From Corylus avellana (taxonomy: Eukaryota > Streptophyta > Magnoliopsida > Fagales > Betulaceae): a stretch of DNA of 64,000 nt. How positions within the stretch are numbered: position 1 is the first letter of the stretch; every line of letters begins with the position of its first letter. Location of the stretch: assembly GCF_901000735.1 (NCBI RefSeq), contig NC_081544.1:14872524-14936523 (forward strand), in the 5' to 3' direction. The translations under genes and the position numbers were made by a program. The notes beneath the pieces were generated by a model, which was not told the DNA's origin, made no database searches, and saw only the letters and a program-made list of their open reading frames with translations. Positions 1 to 11,342 of this stretch are shown piece after piece.

Positions 1-1407
1 TTTCTAACAGCAATTAATCTTTTAATGTTTGTTTCTATAAAAATAAAAATAAAAAATAAAAAATATTGCCGTTAGTTTTTGTTGACAGGTGTTTTGGTGT
101 TTAAGATTGGGGGACGCCCTGACCCTGTTCACACTTAGATTTTCTTACTTCCTGTAATGTATTTCTATACTACACATTGAGGGCAATGTGTAATTCAAGT
201 TTAGGGGTATGGAAAAACACTTTGTCTGTTTATTTTTGTTCTTATTGTTTATTTTTGTTCTTATTTGTTTGTTTTTATTTGTCATTTTGTGTTAAAAAAA
301 AAAATTTTAAAAAAAAAATGTGCTATGTTGTTGTCAAGTTGAGTTAAACTGTGACTGTGATTTGCATTTCATTAGCTTGCTTAAAGGGTTGAACACATTA
401 TTATGTCATTAGGAGTCTGAGTCCCATGACTTATTTTTGGGTAAAAGAGATTTCACTTGTTTTGAGATAAAATTTTATGAGCACATTAGCATGTTTTCTG
501 TGAAGTATGATGTTTGAGCTTAAGCTTGTTCTCTTTGAGATTTGTTGAATGACCTATTGATGAATAACCATTGGCTTGCAAGATATATAAAAAATAAAAT
601 AAAATAAAAAATAAAAGGAGAAGGGAAAAGAAAAGAAAAATCATGTTGAGTTTTTCACTGAGTAACCGGACCTCTTGCCTCATTAAGCATTGAGTGTTCG
701 TGTCAAAAGGTGTGAAATTCAGTATTGAGTTAAGATATGGCTAGTCTGGCTTCGTAGCATTTTCTACTTAAGTTAATAAGCCCTTAGAGATGTTCTACAT
801 CTAGTGCCCTAAAGCCACCTGGCTTGGGAGTCATTGGCCTAACACTTGTTATAAGGGTCAATTAGAAAGCTTAAGGGAGTTAGACATTGCAAAGCCTGTT
901 TTGTTTTTTTTTTTTTAAAAAAAAAAAATGCATATCTTGCCTTGGTTGTTTCATTTGATAGAGTTTTACAAATTTTATAGGACTTGTCTTGAGTTTAAGC
1001 TGAAAGCTTTATGATTGTATGCTAATTACACTTCACACATTTCAGAACATATGAGGTCTTAATTGTCCATTTATGAGTGATGTGATTTTGGATTTCCTTT
1101 TGATTCTGATGATGGTGTTTGTCCTTTTAAGTTCGCTTATGAATAAGAACCATGGTTTATGTGAAATTTCTTTCTTGTTAACAACATAGTGCTACAATGT
1201 TTGTGTGTATCATTCCTGTTAAGCCCTCACGAAACTTCACTTGTCCACTAGGGATGCCTAGGGGTGTAAAAGGCTTGTTGCATATGCTAAATGCAATCGT
1301 CTATCCCACGAAAGAGGATTTATGTTTTGTTTTGTTCTGTTTTGTTTTCATTTTATTTTTCGTTTTGTTTTGCTAAGAAACTAGCAAAACGTAAGTTTGG
1401 GGGTGTT
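1..1407 (+). mobile_element. 3' internal region of LTR element A1 (family A), non-coding
   Basis: This stretch matches 5680-7059 of the complete element A2 almost throughout, so it is the 3' internal part of a second family-A copy whose 5' part lies before the window. No open frame of note is present. It carries the hairpin at 172-191 with a polypurine-tract-like sequence after it, and the terminal polypurine tract AAGTTTGGGGGTGTT at 1393-1407 directly before the LTR. Poly-A and AT-rich simple stretches occur near 285-320, 585-640 and 900-930. Confidence 0.8.
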
Positions 1408-2561
1408 TGATAAGTGCCAAATATTGCATATTTGGACCTCTTTATTTACATTAGTTAATCCTTTAGCTGTGTCATTATTTAATATTTTGTGTTAGTTTTG
1501 TGCTTTTTGTATTTTGTAGGTCGTTGAAGAAAAACTGCAGCTTTAAAGGGAAAAATGTGAAGTTTGGAAGAAAGCATACTTTGAGAAGACCTAGATGATG
1601 TGGTTAAGTTCAACCAAATCCAAGGAAAAGGTTAAATCGAATTAAAAATCAGTTGGATAAGATTTCGGATCGGATTCAAATTCAGATTCTATACACGTCT
1701 CAGTATTTTGTTCATAACTTTCTTCTCAAATATCGGATTGAAGTGACTCAAATGGCATTGGAAAGCTAGCTCAAAATAATACAATTCATTGTGAAATAAG
1801 ATTTTCCTAATTCAGACGGTAACTATGCCAAAATCGCCCCGCAATTAAAGGACACAAATTTGGACGAATCCTATTCCGATTTCAGACTTCTATTTTGACT
1901 GGGAGACAGACCTCTGAATTATCTAGGTTTAATAGGGCTTCTAGGACTTTCCTAAGCCTATAAATGGACTTCTTTGCATTCAAGAATAGAGATAGAATTC
2001 TAGAGAGCAAAATTATACAGTTTTTCTCCTTTTAGTTTAGGTTTTCTTTAGATTTAGGTTTTATTTTTATGTGGAGCTAAATTCCCAACTAAGGTTGGGG
2101 ATGAAGCCTCACCAATGAAGAACATCAATACTTTCATGTAAGTCTTTATTTATCTGATTTATTGGGTTTAATATTTCAATTGTTTTACTTCTTTTCAATG
2201 TGTGGAGTGATTCTTTGATATCTTTTGTGATTCAAGGATACACTTGATGATTTAAGATAATTTCACATAATTTATTGCTTGATTTTATTTGCCTAAATAA
2301 TTGGATATCCCTTGTGATTTATTCTACGGATACATTTGGTGTTTCAATTAAGATTGGATATCTTTTGTGATTTACGAATACATCTGATGATTTAATTGAT
2401 ATTAGATTTCTTTTATAATTTGTGCAATGAATGGATACATGAGATGGTTTTGATTAATTGTTTGAAGCATAGTAAAACATATCTAAGATTTTAATGGTGA
2501 GAACTTCAGATTAATATTGATAAACATGGAAGTATGATGTTATGATTCGGTGAGTATGGAT
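1408..2561 (+). repeat. 3' LTR of element A1, first part (interrupted by A2)
   Basis: It begins TGATAAGTGCC right after the polypurine tract and aligns with the A2 LTR. A TATA-like CTATAAATGG lies near 1958. The LTR breaks off at 2561 and resumes at 9001, because A2 is inserted with a 5-bp duplication TGGAT (2557-2561 and 8996-9000). The resumed part (9001-9231) ends in CACAACA, giving an LTR of about 1385 bp. Confidence 0.85.
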
Positions 2562-3900
2562 TGATAAGTGTCAAATATTGCATATTTGGACCCCTTTATT
2601 TACATTAGTTAATCCTTTAGCTGTGTCGTTATTTAATATTTTGTGTTAGTTTTGTGTTTTTTAGTGTTTTGTAGGTCATTGAAGAAAAACTGCAGCTTTA
2701 AAGGGAAAAATGCAAAGTTTGGAAGAAAGCATACTTTGAGAAGACCTAGATTGTGTGGTTAAGTCTAACCAAATCTAAGGAAAGGTTAAATCAGATTAAA
2801 GTTCAGATTGGATAAGATTTCGGATCGGATTCAAATTCAGATTCTGCATACGTCTTAGTATTTTGACCATAACTCTCCGCTCAAATATCGGATTGAAGTG
2901 ATTCGAATGGCATTGGAAAGCTAGCTCAAAATACTACAATTTGTTGTGAAATAGGATTTTCTTAATTCTGAGAGTTTCTATGCCAAAATCGCCCCGCAAT
3001 TATAGGACACAAATCTGGACGAATCCTATTCCGATTTCAGACTTCTATTTTGACTGGGAGACAGACCTCCGAATTATCTAGGTTTACTTGGGCTTCTAGG
3101 ACTTCCCTAAGCCTATAAATAGACTTCTTTGCATTCAAGAAAAGATACACAATCCCAGAGAGCAAAATTCTTTTGTTTAATTTTTCTTTAGGTTTAGGTT
3201 TAGGTTTAGATTTTATTTTTATGTGGAGCTAAATTCCCAACTAAGGTTGGGGATGAAGCCTCACCGATGAAGAACAACATTACTTTTATGTAAGTTTTTA
3301 TTATTCTGATTTTATTGGGTTTTTTATTTCAATTGTTTTACTTTTAATCAATTGTATGGATTGATTCTTGGATATCTCTTGTGATTCAAGGATACATGTG
3401 ATGATTTAAGATAATTTCATATGATTGATTGCTTGGCTTTTAACTCATAAAAATTGGATATCCCTTGTGATTTGTTCTACGGATACATCTGGTGTTTCAA
3501 TTAAATTTGGATTCTTTTTGTGATTTGGTCAATGAATGGATACATTGGATGGTTTTGATTAATTCTTTGAAACATAGTAAAACATATCTGTGATTTAATT
3601 TATGAGAACTTCGGATTAATATTGATGAACATAAAGTATGTTGTTATGATTTGGTGAGTGTGAATTCCCAAACCTTAGTACCTTTATCCTTAGATTTACT
3701 TATTTTATTTAGTTTATGTTTATCCTTTAATTTTCAAACTCAAAAGTCAAAACCCTTTTGGAACTAGATTAGGATTTAATTAGTTTAGATATAAATTGTT
3801 CTTTCAAAAATACAATTTTCTGTGGGATCGACCTCGCACTTGCAATCCATTAAACTACAATTGATTCGTGCACTTGCGAGTTAAATAAATTTGCACAACA
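2562..3900 (+). repeat. 5' LTR of element A2
   Basis: It starts TGATAAGTG and ends GCACAACA, immediately before the primer-binding site. It matches the copies at 1408, 7060, 19031 and, on the minus strand, 24619. A TATA-like CTATAAATAG lies near 3113-3122. The downstream third contains three related units built on GGATAT-TTGTGATT-GGATACAT (from about 3369, 3453 and 3507). Confidence 0.9.
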
Positions 3901-3906
3901 AGTTTT

Positions 3907-3924
3907 TGGCGCCGTTGCCGGGGA
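3907..3924 (+). other. Primer-binding site, tRNA-Asp type (element A2)
   Basis: TGGCGCCGTTGCCGGGGA is the exact complement of the 3' end of plant tRNA-Asp(GUC) as I know it. It lies 6 bp after the LTR end. This primer is typical of the Athila/Tat branch of plant Ty3/gypsy elements. Confidence 0.85.
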
Positions 3925-4347
3925 ATTTGTTATTTTTTGAAACCAATTTATTTCTAAATTAGTTTTATTCTTCTACTAGTTATAATTAGGATTTTATTTT
4001 TCTGCAATTTGTTTTGTTTTATTTGTGTTACTAATAAAAAAAAAAAAAAAGATTGTTCTTGTTGTTTTTTGTTTTGTTTGGCTTGTTTTACAGTTCTGCC
4101 GCAGCACCTTCCGCACATCAGCGCGATCAAGCGCACTCATAGCAAAAGCAGCAGTTCCGTAGATCTTTGCCAAAAATTTATTTTTGGTCCTTTTTGTGAG
4201 TTTTTGAATTTTAGTTTTCATTTTTTTTTTGTTGTGTTAGTTGTTATTTTAGTTTATTTTATTTAAAAAAAATTAAAATAAAATAAAATATATATATTGG
4301 TTAATGTTTTATGTGGGATATCTGCATGCTAAAAAGTGAGGGGAAGC

Positions 4348-5769
4348 ATGAATTTTCATTTTAATGATTTTAATGCCTCTCCTAGTTGTAGGACACCAGC
4401 TCCTACCAACTACCCTCAAAATTTTTACCCACATAAACCATGTTCATATTGTTTCAATCCTTATCATGAGGAAAACAATTGTCCAGATCTGCGAGCTGAG
4501 CTCGATGACTTATAGGACAAATTAGACCAAATCAGAGCAGCTAGATCTAACTTTTCATATGAACAAATGAACACCAGTTTCTCCAGCCCGGGGTTTGATT
4601 CAAATTTTAATTGTTATAACTCGGACTGGAGCAACCAATCTAATTTCTCATGCTCAACTCAAGCTACAGGAAATTATGCTCACCAATTTGATGAATTGAA
4701 CCATTCAGAATATCCGCAGTTCGATCATCAAGCTCAACCTTCTATTTATCAGTCTACCACTCAAGAGCCACAGCCTGCACCACAGTCATTACTGGAAGAC
4801 ATGATGAAAACATTAATAGAAAAAGTCGACCAGTCCAACTCCCAAGCTATACAAGAGCTAAAGAATTCCAACTCCCAAGCTATACAAGAGCTCAAGAATT
4901 CCAACTCCCAAGCTATACAAGAGCTAAAAGGTTTTACCAATCAAGCTGTACAGGAGCTGAGGAATTCCAACATGGCTAATGGCAGAGACATACAAGAACT
5001 TAAGCAGGCCATGTCCAAGATAGAAGGACAGATTGGTCATCTAGTTGCTGACTTCAACAGAATAGAGGAAGAAGAGCTTCAAAGTCAGCTGATGGCTGAA
5101 AGGTATTACATGATTGATGAGGATGATTCCGAAAATTCTTATCATGAGCATGCCCAAGTCACCATCACACTAGAGAGTGGGAAAATTGTGGATAACAAAG
5201 AGGAGGAAAAGAAAGAGGAGCAAGTTGAACACCCTGAGCAAGTTGAGCACCATGAGAACAGTGAGCCACCAACAGATCCTGATCTACCTAGTGACATGGA
5301 AGTGAGTACTGAAGCTCTTGCCTGCATCACTGTCCCTCTTAAGACATATCAAGAGCCCAAAGCTTCATCGCCTGAATGTCTCAAAGAGCCATCTTATGTC
5401 AAGATACTCAAGGACTTGTGCACACAAGCACACAAATCTAGGAACCACTTTCCTAAGAAGAATCTTCGAAGTAAGAAATTCTACATAAGATGGCGAAATA
5501 TCCTTCTAGAGGGGTATGCAGTTTTGAAGAAAAAGGGGTGGAAGGGATTGGTTGGACATCCGCATGATAGGGGGAAGCGCTGTAAAGTTTTCTCCTCCAG
5601 TTTATTTTCTGCACTTCACTCCACAAATTCTTTCTTTCCTTTTTCATTATATTGCATTTCTTTTTATTTGTTTTTGTTTCTAACAGCAATTAATCTTTTG
5701 ATGTTTTGTTTTTGTGAAAAAAAAAAAATATTGCTGTTAGTTTTTGTTGACAGGTGTTTTGGTGTTTAA
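4348..5769 (+). pseudogene. Gag-like frame of element A2 with zinc knuckle, one in-frame stop
   Basis: From the ATG at 4348 one frame runs 474 codons, broken only by TAG at 4513-4515 (codon 56); an uninterrupted 400-codon ATG frame starts at 4567. Before the stop there is a CX2CX4HX4C knuckle (Cys32, Cys35, His40, Cys45), a nucleic-acid-binding motif of retroviral Gag. After it come a Gln/Asn/Ser-rich stretch, three 33-bp tandem repeats encoding an AIQELKN-type coiled-coil unit (4834-4932), an acidic Glu-rich segment, and a YVKILKDLCT-like patch that resembles the Athila Gag/protease junction. The rest diverges and there is no protease. It is probably a relic or specialised Gag-like protein of a non-autonomous element. 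The frame is much better kept than pol elsewhere in the window. Confidence 0.6.
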
Positions 5770-7059
5770 GTTTGGGGGACGCCCTAGCCTTGTTCACACT
5801 CAGATTTCTTTATTTCCGGTAATGTATTTCTATACTACACATTGAGGGCAATGTGTAATTCAAGTTTGGGGGTATGGAAAAACACTTTGTCTATTTATTT
5901 TTGTTTTTATTTGTTAATTTTTATTTTATCATTTTGTGTTAAAAAATTTGAAAAAAAAAAAAAAAAAATTGTGCTATGTTGTTGTCAAGTTTGAGTTAAA
6001 CTATAACTGTGATTTGCATTTCATTAGCTTGCTTAAAGGGTTGAACATCATCATTATGTCATTAGAAGTTTGAGTCTTTTGACTTATTTTTGGGTAAAAG
6101 AGATTTCACTTGTTTTGAAATAAATTTTTATGAGCACATTAGCATGTTTTCTGTGAGGTATGATGTTTGAGCTTAAGCTTGTTCTCTTTGAGATTTGTTG
6201 GATGACCTATTTGATGAATAACCATTGGCTTGCAAGATATATATATATAAAAAAAAAAAAAAAAAAAAGAAGAAGAAAAATAAATAAAAAAGAGAAGGAA
6301 AAAGAAAATAAAGATCATGTTGAGTTTTTCACTGAGTAACCGGACCTCTTGCCTCGTTAAGCATTGAGTGTTCGCGTCAAAAGGTGTGAAGTTCAGTGTT
6401 GATTTATGATATGGCTAGTCTGGCTTCGTAGCCTTTTTGACTTAAGTTAATAAGCCCTTAGGGATGTTCTACATCTAGTGCCCTAAAGCTACCTGGCTTG
6501 GGAGTCATTGGCCTAACACTTGTTACATGAGTCAATTAGAAAGCTTAAGGGAGTTAGACATTGCAAAGCCTATAAAGAAAAGAAAAAAAAAATGCATATC
6601 TTGCCTTGGTTGTTTCATTTGTTAGGGATTCTTTCAAATTTTATGGAACTTATCTTGAGTTTAAACAGAAAGCTTCATGATTATATGCTAATTACACTTT
6701 ACACATTTCAGAACATATGAGGTCTCAATTGTCCATTTATGAGTAATTTGATTTTGGATTTCCTTTTGACTATTATGATGGTGTTTGTCTTTTTAAGTTT
6801 GCTCATGAATAAGAACCAGGGTTTATGTGAAACTTCTTTCTTGTTAACAACATAGTGCACAATGTTTGTGGGTATCATTCCTGTTAAGCCCTCACGAGAC
6901 TTCACTCGTCCACTAGGGATGCCTAGGGGTTTAAAAGGCTTATTGCATATGCTAAATGCAATCGTCTCTCCCACGAAAGAGGATTTATGTTTCTTGCTTT
7001 CATTTTATTTTTCGTTTTGTTTTGCTAAGGGACTAGCAAAATGTAAGTTTGGGGGTGTT
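5770..7059 (+). other. 3' non-coding internal region of element A2
   Basis: There is no convincing gene in these 1.3 kb. It contains a perfect 8-bp hairpin (5837-5856) followed by AAGTTTGGGGGTATGG, a poly(A)-rich patch near 6250-6310, and the terminal polypurine tract AAGTTTGGGGGTGTT at 7045-7059. The same layout is seen at 1-1407 and, more diverged, in elements D and E. Confidence 0.75.
5837..5856 (+). other. Conserved hairpin next to internal polypurine tract (element A2)
   Basis: ACACATTG-AGGG-CAATGTGT forms a perfect 8-bp stem with a 4-nt loop, followed 6 bp later by AAGTTTGGGGG. Equivalent hairpins are at 172-191 (A1), 14084-14103 (D) and 22996-23015 (E). Confidence 0.7.
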
Positions 7060-8356
7060 TGATAAGTGCCAAATATTGTATATTTGGACCCCTTTATTTA
7101 CATTAGTTAATCCTTTAGTTGTGTCGTTATTTAATATTTTGTGTTAGTTTTGTGTTTTTAGTATTTTGTAGGTCATTGAAGAAAAACTACAGCTTTAAAG
7201 GGAAAAATGCGAAGTTTGGAAGAAAACATACTTTGAGAAGACCTAGATGATGTGGTTAAGTCTAACCAAATCCAAGAAAAGGTTAAATCAGATTAAAGTT
7301 CAGATTGGATAAGATTTCGGATCGGATTCAAATTCAGATTCTGCATACGTCTTAGTATTTTGACCATAACTCTCCGTTCAAATATCGGATTGAAGTGATT
7401 CAAACGGAATTGGAAAGCTATCTCAAAATACTACAATTTGTTATGAAATAGGATTTTCGTAATTCGGACGGTTTCTATGTCAAAATCGCCCCGCAATTAA
7501 GAGACATAAATTTGGACGAATCCTATTCCGATTTCAGACTTTTATTTTAACTGGGAGACAGACCTCCGAATTATCTAGGTTTACTTGGGCTTCTAGGACT
7601 TCCCTAAGCCTATAAATAAACTTCTTTGCATTCAAGAAAAGGGACACAATCCCAGAGAGCAAAATTCTTTTGTTTAGTTTTTCTTTAGGTTTAGGTTTAG
7701 GTTTAGATTTTATTTTTATGTGGAGCTAAATTCCCAACTAAGGTTGGGGATGAAGCCTCACCGATGAAGAACAACATCACTTTTATGTAAGTTTTTATTA
7801 TTCTGATTTTATTGGGTTTTATATTTCAATTGTTTTACTTCTAATCAATTGTATGAAGTGATTCTTGGATATCTCTTGTGATTCAAGGATACATGTGATG
7901 ATTTGAGATAATTTCATATGATTGATTACTTGGCTTTTAACTCATAAAAATTGGATATCCCTTGTGATTTGTTCTACGGATACATCTGGTGTTTCAATTG
8001 AATTTGGATTCCTTTTGTGATTTGGTCAATGAATGGATACATTGGATGGTTTTGATTAATTCTTTGAAGCATAGTAAAACATATCTATGATTTAATTTGT
8101 GAGAACTTCGGATTAATATTGATGAATATAAAGTATGTTGTTATGATTTGGTGAGTGTGAATTCCCAAACCTTAGTACCTTTATCCTTAGATTTACTTAT
8201 TTTCTTTAGTTTATGTTTATCCTTTAATTTTCAAAACTCAAAAATCAAAACCCTTTTGGAACTAGATTAGGATTTAATTAGTTTAGATATAAATTGCTCT
8301 TTCAAAAATACAATTCTCTGTGGGATCGACCTGGCACTTGCAATCCATTAAACTAC
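7060..8356 (+). repeat. 3' LTR of element A2, up to the assembly gap
   Basis: It begins TGATAAGTGCC after the polypurine tract and follows the 5' LTR closely to within a few dozen bases of the LTR end, where the 100-N gap begins. Confidence 0.85.
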
Positions 8357-8456
8357 NNNNNNNNNNNNNNNNNNNNNNNNNNNNNNNNNNNNNNNNNNNN
8401 NNNNNNNNNNNNNNNNNNNNNNNNNNNNNNNNNNNNNNNNNNNNNNNNNNNNNNNN
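8357..8456. other. Assembly gap (100 N)
   Basis: Exactly 100 N, the usual placeholder for a gap of unknown size. It lies between two stretches of family-A LTR that do not join in register. Confidence 0.99.
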
Positions 8457-8995
8457 GATTCTTGGATATCTCTTGTGATTCAAGGATACATTTGATGATT
8501 TGAGATAATTTCATATGATTGATTGCTTGGCTTTTAACTCATAAAAATTGGATATCCCTTGTGATTTGTTCTACGGATACATCTGGTGTTTCAATTAAAT
8601 TTGGATTCTTTTTGTGATTTGGTCAATGAATGGATACATTGGATGGTTTTGATTAATTCTTTGAAGCATAGTAAAACATATCTATGATTTAATTTGTGAG
8701 AACTTCGGATTAATATTGATGAACATAAAGTATGTTGTTATGATTTGGTGAGTGTGAATTCCCAAACCTTAGTATCTTTATCCTTAGATTTACTTATTTT
8801 ATTTAGTTTATGTTTAACCTTTAATTTTCAAAACTCAAAAATCAAAACCCTTTTGGAACTAGATTAGGATTTAATTAGTTTAGATATAAATTGCTCTTTC
8901 AAAAATACAATTCTCTGTGGGATCGACCTCGCACTTGCAATCCATTAAACTACAATTGATTCGTGCACTTGCGAGTTAAATAAATTTGCACAACA
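8457..8995 (+). repeat. Family-A LTR, 3' part only, after the gap
   Basis: The sequence resumes at the GGATATCTCTTGTGATT unit, about 800 bp into the LTR, and runs to the terminal CACAACA at 8995. It is followed by the target duplication TGGAT. Together with 7060-8356 this means more than one LTR equivalent, so a third LTR or an assembly error is hidden in the gap. Confidence 0.8.
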
Positions 8996-9000
8996 TGGAT

Positions 9001-9231
9001 TCCTAAACCTTAGTCTTTACCTTTTGTTTTATTTTATTTAGTTTATGTTTATCCTTTAATTTTCAAAACTTCAAATTCAAACTTTTTTTTGGAACTAAGT
9101 TAGGGTAAAATTAGTTTAGATATAAGTTGTTCTTTCAAAAATAGAATTCTCTGTAGGTTCGACCTCGCACTTGCAATCCATTAAACTACAATTAATTCGT
9201 GCACTTGCGAGTTAAATAAATTTGCACAACA
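9001..9231 (+). repeat. 3' LTR of element A1, remainder
   Basis: This continues the LTR interrupted at 2561. It matches the last 230 bp of other family-A LTRs, with more substitutions than A2 shows, and ends CACAACA. It is followed directly by minus-strand gag-protease sequence, so the right-hand target duplication of A1 should begin CCAAC at 9232. Confidence 0.8.
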
Positions 9232-11053
9232 CCAACACATCCTCAAGTATACCTCTTGGTCTTTTGATGCTTCTGTCTGCCAATTATAAGGTGATAGAAG
9301 TTGGTTGAAGCTCCCCCAAACCTAGCTTTTCATATATAGTGTATGGCAGCAAATTGACCCCAGCTCCCAAATCGAGCAATGCATCCTGGTCTCCTATCCT
9401 GCAAGGAATGGTAAAACTACCCGGATCTATTAGCTTTGGTGGTAATTTTCTTAGCAAAACTACACTTACCTCCTCTGTTAGGGCCACTGTCTCATGCTCC
9501 TGAAACTTCCTGTTGTTAGTGCAACAATCCTTTAAAAATTTAGCATATGAAGGAATCTGTTTAATTGCATTTAATAAATTAATGTTGATTTCTACTTTCC
9601 TCAAGGTCTCAAAAATATCCATAAGTTGCTTTTCTTTCTTTGGTTTGACTAACCTTTGAGGGAAGGGTGGTGCATTCACCTTCTCCATTTTACATACCTT
9701 GGATGTCGAGGCTTCATCTTGAGATGCTTGAGGTGGCTCTTTAGTTCCTATGACCTTGCCATTTCTGAGGGTTGTGTTTGCTTTTAGTTGCTGGTGACCC
9801 CATGAATTGGGTATTGTTTGGAATGGAAATTCACCCTGCTTTATTGCACTCAATTCCTTAGCCATTTGCCCCATTTGCACTTCCAGTCTTTGAATAGCTT
9901 GCTCGGTCCTTTGAGTGGACTGATCATTCTTGGCATTGGTTTGTTGTTGCGCAATCACAAATTGACGTACAATACTTGCTAGGTCATCCTTCTGTGGCTC
10001 CTAAGCTAGTTGGACTGCTTGTTGTGGAGTGCCTTGTTGTCCTTGTGGGTTTAGAATATTCCGACTATTACTCCATGATGAATTGGGGTGGTTGCGCCAC
10101 CCTAAATTATAGGTGTTGGAGTATGGATTATTCTTGGGAGGATAATTGTGTTGTCCTACATAATTTGCTTGCTCCTAATCTGCAGATGAATACAAAAGGC
10201 AAGTCTCAGTAGTGTGATCTAAATGAGAACATATGGCATATACCTGGAGTTGGGTGGCTGGCTGCATGGGAGAGATGTTCTGAGTCATCATGGAATGTAC
10301 AAGCATATTTAATGTCTTCTGCATGGCAGCTACTGATTTTGCACTCCGCTGTGTTCTTCATTCCTGCCTTTGCTCCTTACACCTTGCCTCCCTCTAGATG
10401 GGAATTGTTGGGTGTGTTCACTCAACATCTCAAAAATCTTTATGGCTTCCTCACTACTCTTTTCCATCAGCACACCTCCACAAGTTGTATCAACAACACC
10501 CTTGTTAAAATCATCTAACCTTTCATAAAAGATTTGTACTTGGTCATCTCGAGATATGTTGTGATTTGGACACTTAAGAAGCAGCGCATTAAAGTGGTCC
10601 CATGCTTCAAAGAAAAGGTCTCCATCTCTTTGTTGGAACGATTGTAGCTCCCTTCTAAGCTGCCTTGTCTTTTAACCTAGGAAAAACTTTTTCAGGAACT
10701 TACTGGACAACTCTTCCTAAGTATGAATGGATTCTGCAGGCAAGGAATTATACCACAACTTAGCATTGTCTTTCAAGGAAAATGGGAATAAGACTAACCT
10801 GAGTTTCTCTGGAGTTAGGCCTTGAATGTGCTGAAGCTTGCAGAGATCAAAGAACTTCGCCTTCCACCTCCGGTTGATAGGCAATGCATGATGGCTGGTT
10901 GAGGTTTCTTGGGATGAAAGACTGTTTCATGGGCCTTTGCACTGGTGGCGGGTTTTCTAAAAGATCTTCCATTGTTACCTCAACTTCTTCCTCTTCCTCC
11001 GTGTTGGAGTTGTCTCTAGGACTTTGTTGAATGGTCCCGTCAAATTTTTGCAT
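9232..11053 (-). pseudogene. Athila-like gag-protease remnant of element C
   Basis: Read on the minus strand from 11053, this begins MQKFDG, passes an acidic run, and continues through a capsid-like Gag region (LRREL and FLKKFF motifs) broken by several stops and a frameshift. From 9958 to 9284 an open 224-codon frame covers the Gag C-terminus and the start of an aspartic protease: LLDLGAGVNLLP carries the D-L-G catalytic triad, with Gly where Ser or Thr more often follows. A TAA interrupts the linker towards reverse transcriptase, and the frame is cut at 9232 by the A1 LTR, so polymerase lies outside the window or is lost. It is the closest thing here to an autonomous relative of D and E, whose Gag it resembles closely. 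Confidence 0.8.
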
Positions 11054-11318
11054 AAAAAGATTTTGCCCCTGTAGTCACAGCAGCTTCAGTGTTGTTGTTC
11101 GAATACTCCCTGGTACTACGCTCGATCACAGGGTAGTGCGCTCGATCGCAGTAATAGAATGTAGGCACCGCAGAGCTGAAGTAGAACAAAAACAGAGGAA
11201 TAAAAAGAAACAGAAAAATACTTTTGATTTTTTTTATTTTTGATAAAAACAGAATAAAAATTTAAAATTTAAAATAACAAAGCTAAAGGAAAATAATTCT
11301 AAACAAAATTCGCCACAA

Positions 11319-11336
11319 TCCCCGGCAACAGAACCA
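11319..11336 (-). other. Primer-binding site of element C (degraded tRNA-Asp type)
   Basis: On the minus strand this reads TGGTTCTGTTGCCGGGGA, three mismatches from the tRNA-Asp complement. It lies a few bases from the LTR end at 11343, which fits an old element. Confidence 0.7.
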
Positions 11337-11342
11337 AAAACT

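Larger units (their letters stand above)
2562..8995 (+). mobile_element. Complete non-autonomous Ty3/gypsy-like LTR retrotransposon A2 (Athila-like)
   Basis: Two LTRs beginning TG and ending CA flank a 3.2-kb internal region with a tRNA-Asp primer-binding site, one gag-like open frame and a polypurine tract. A 5-bp target duplication TGGAT flanks it (2557-2561, 8996-9000). No protease, reverse transcriptase or integrase is present, so it must depend on enzymes from another element. The 3' end is complicated by the gap at 8357-8456: one LTR runs almost to its end before the gap, and LTR sequence resumes mid-LTR after it. That implies either a third LTR with missing sequence or a misjoin. Confidence 0.88.

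Noticed and set aside
172..191. Intrinsic terminator-like hairpin followed by a tract
   Set aside because: This is plant nuclear retrotransposon DNA, so a bacterial-type terminator has no place; the hairpin is treated as a retroelement module.
3954..4266. Small open frames on both strands near the primer-binding site of A2
   Set aside because: They lie in the T-rich leader, overlap each other and have no motif or codon pattern of a gene.
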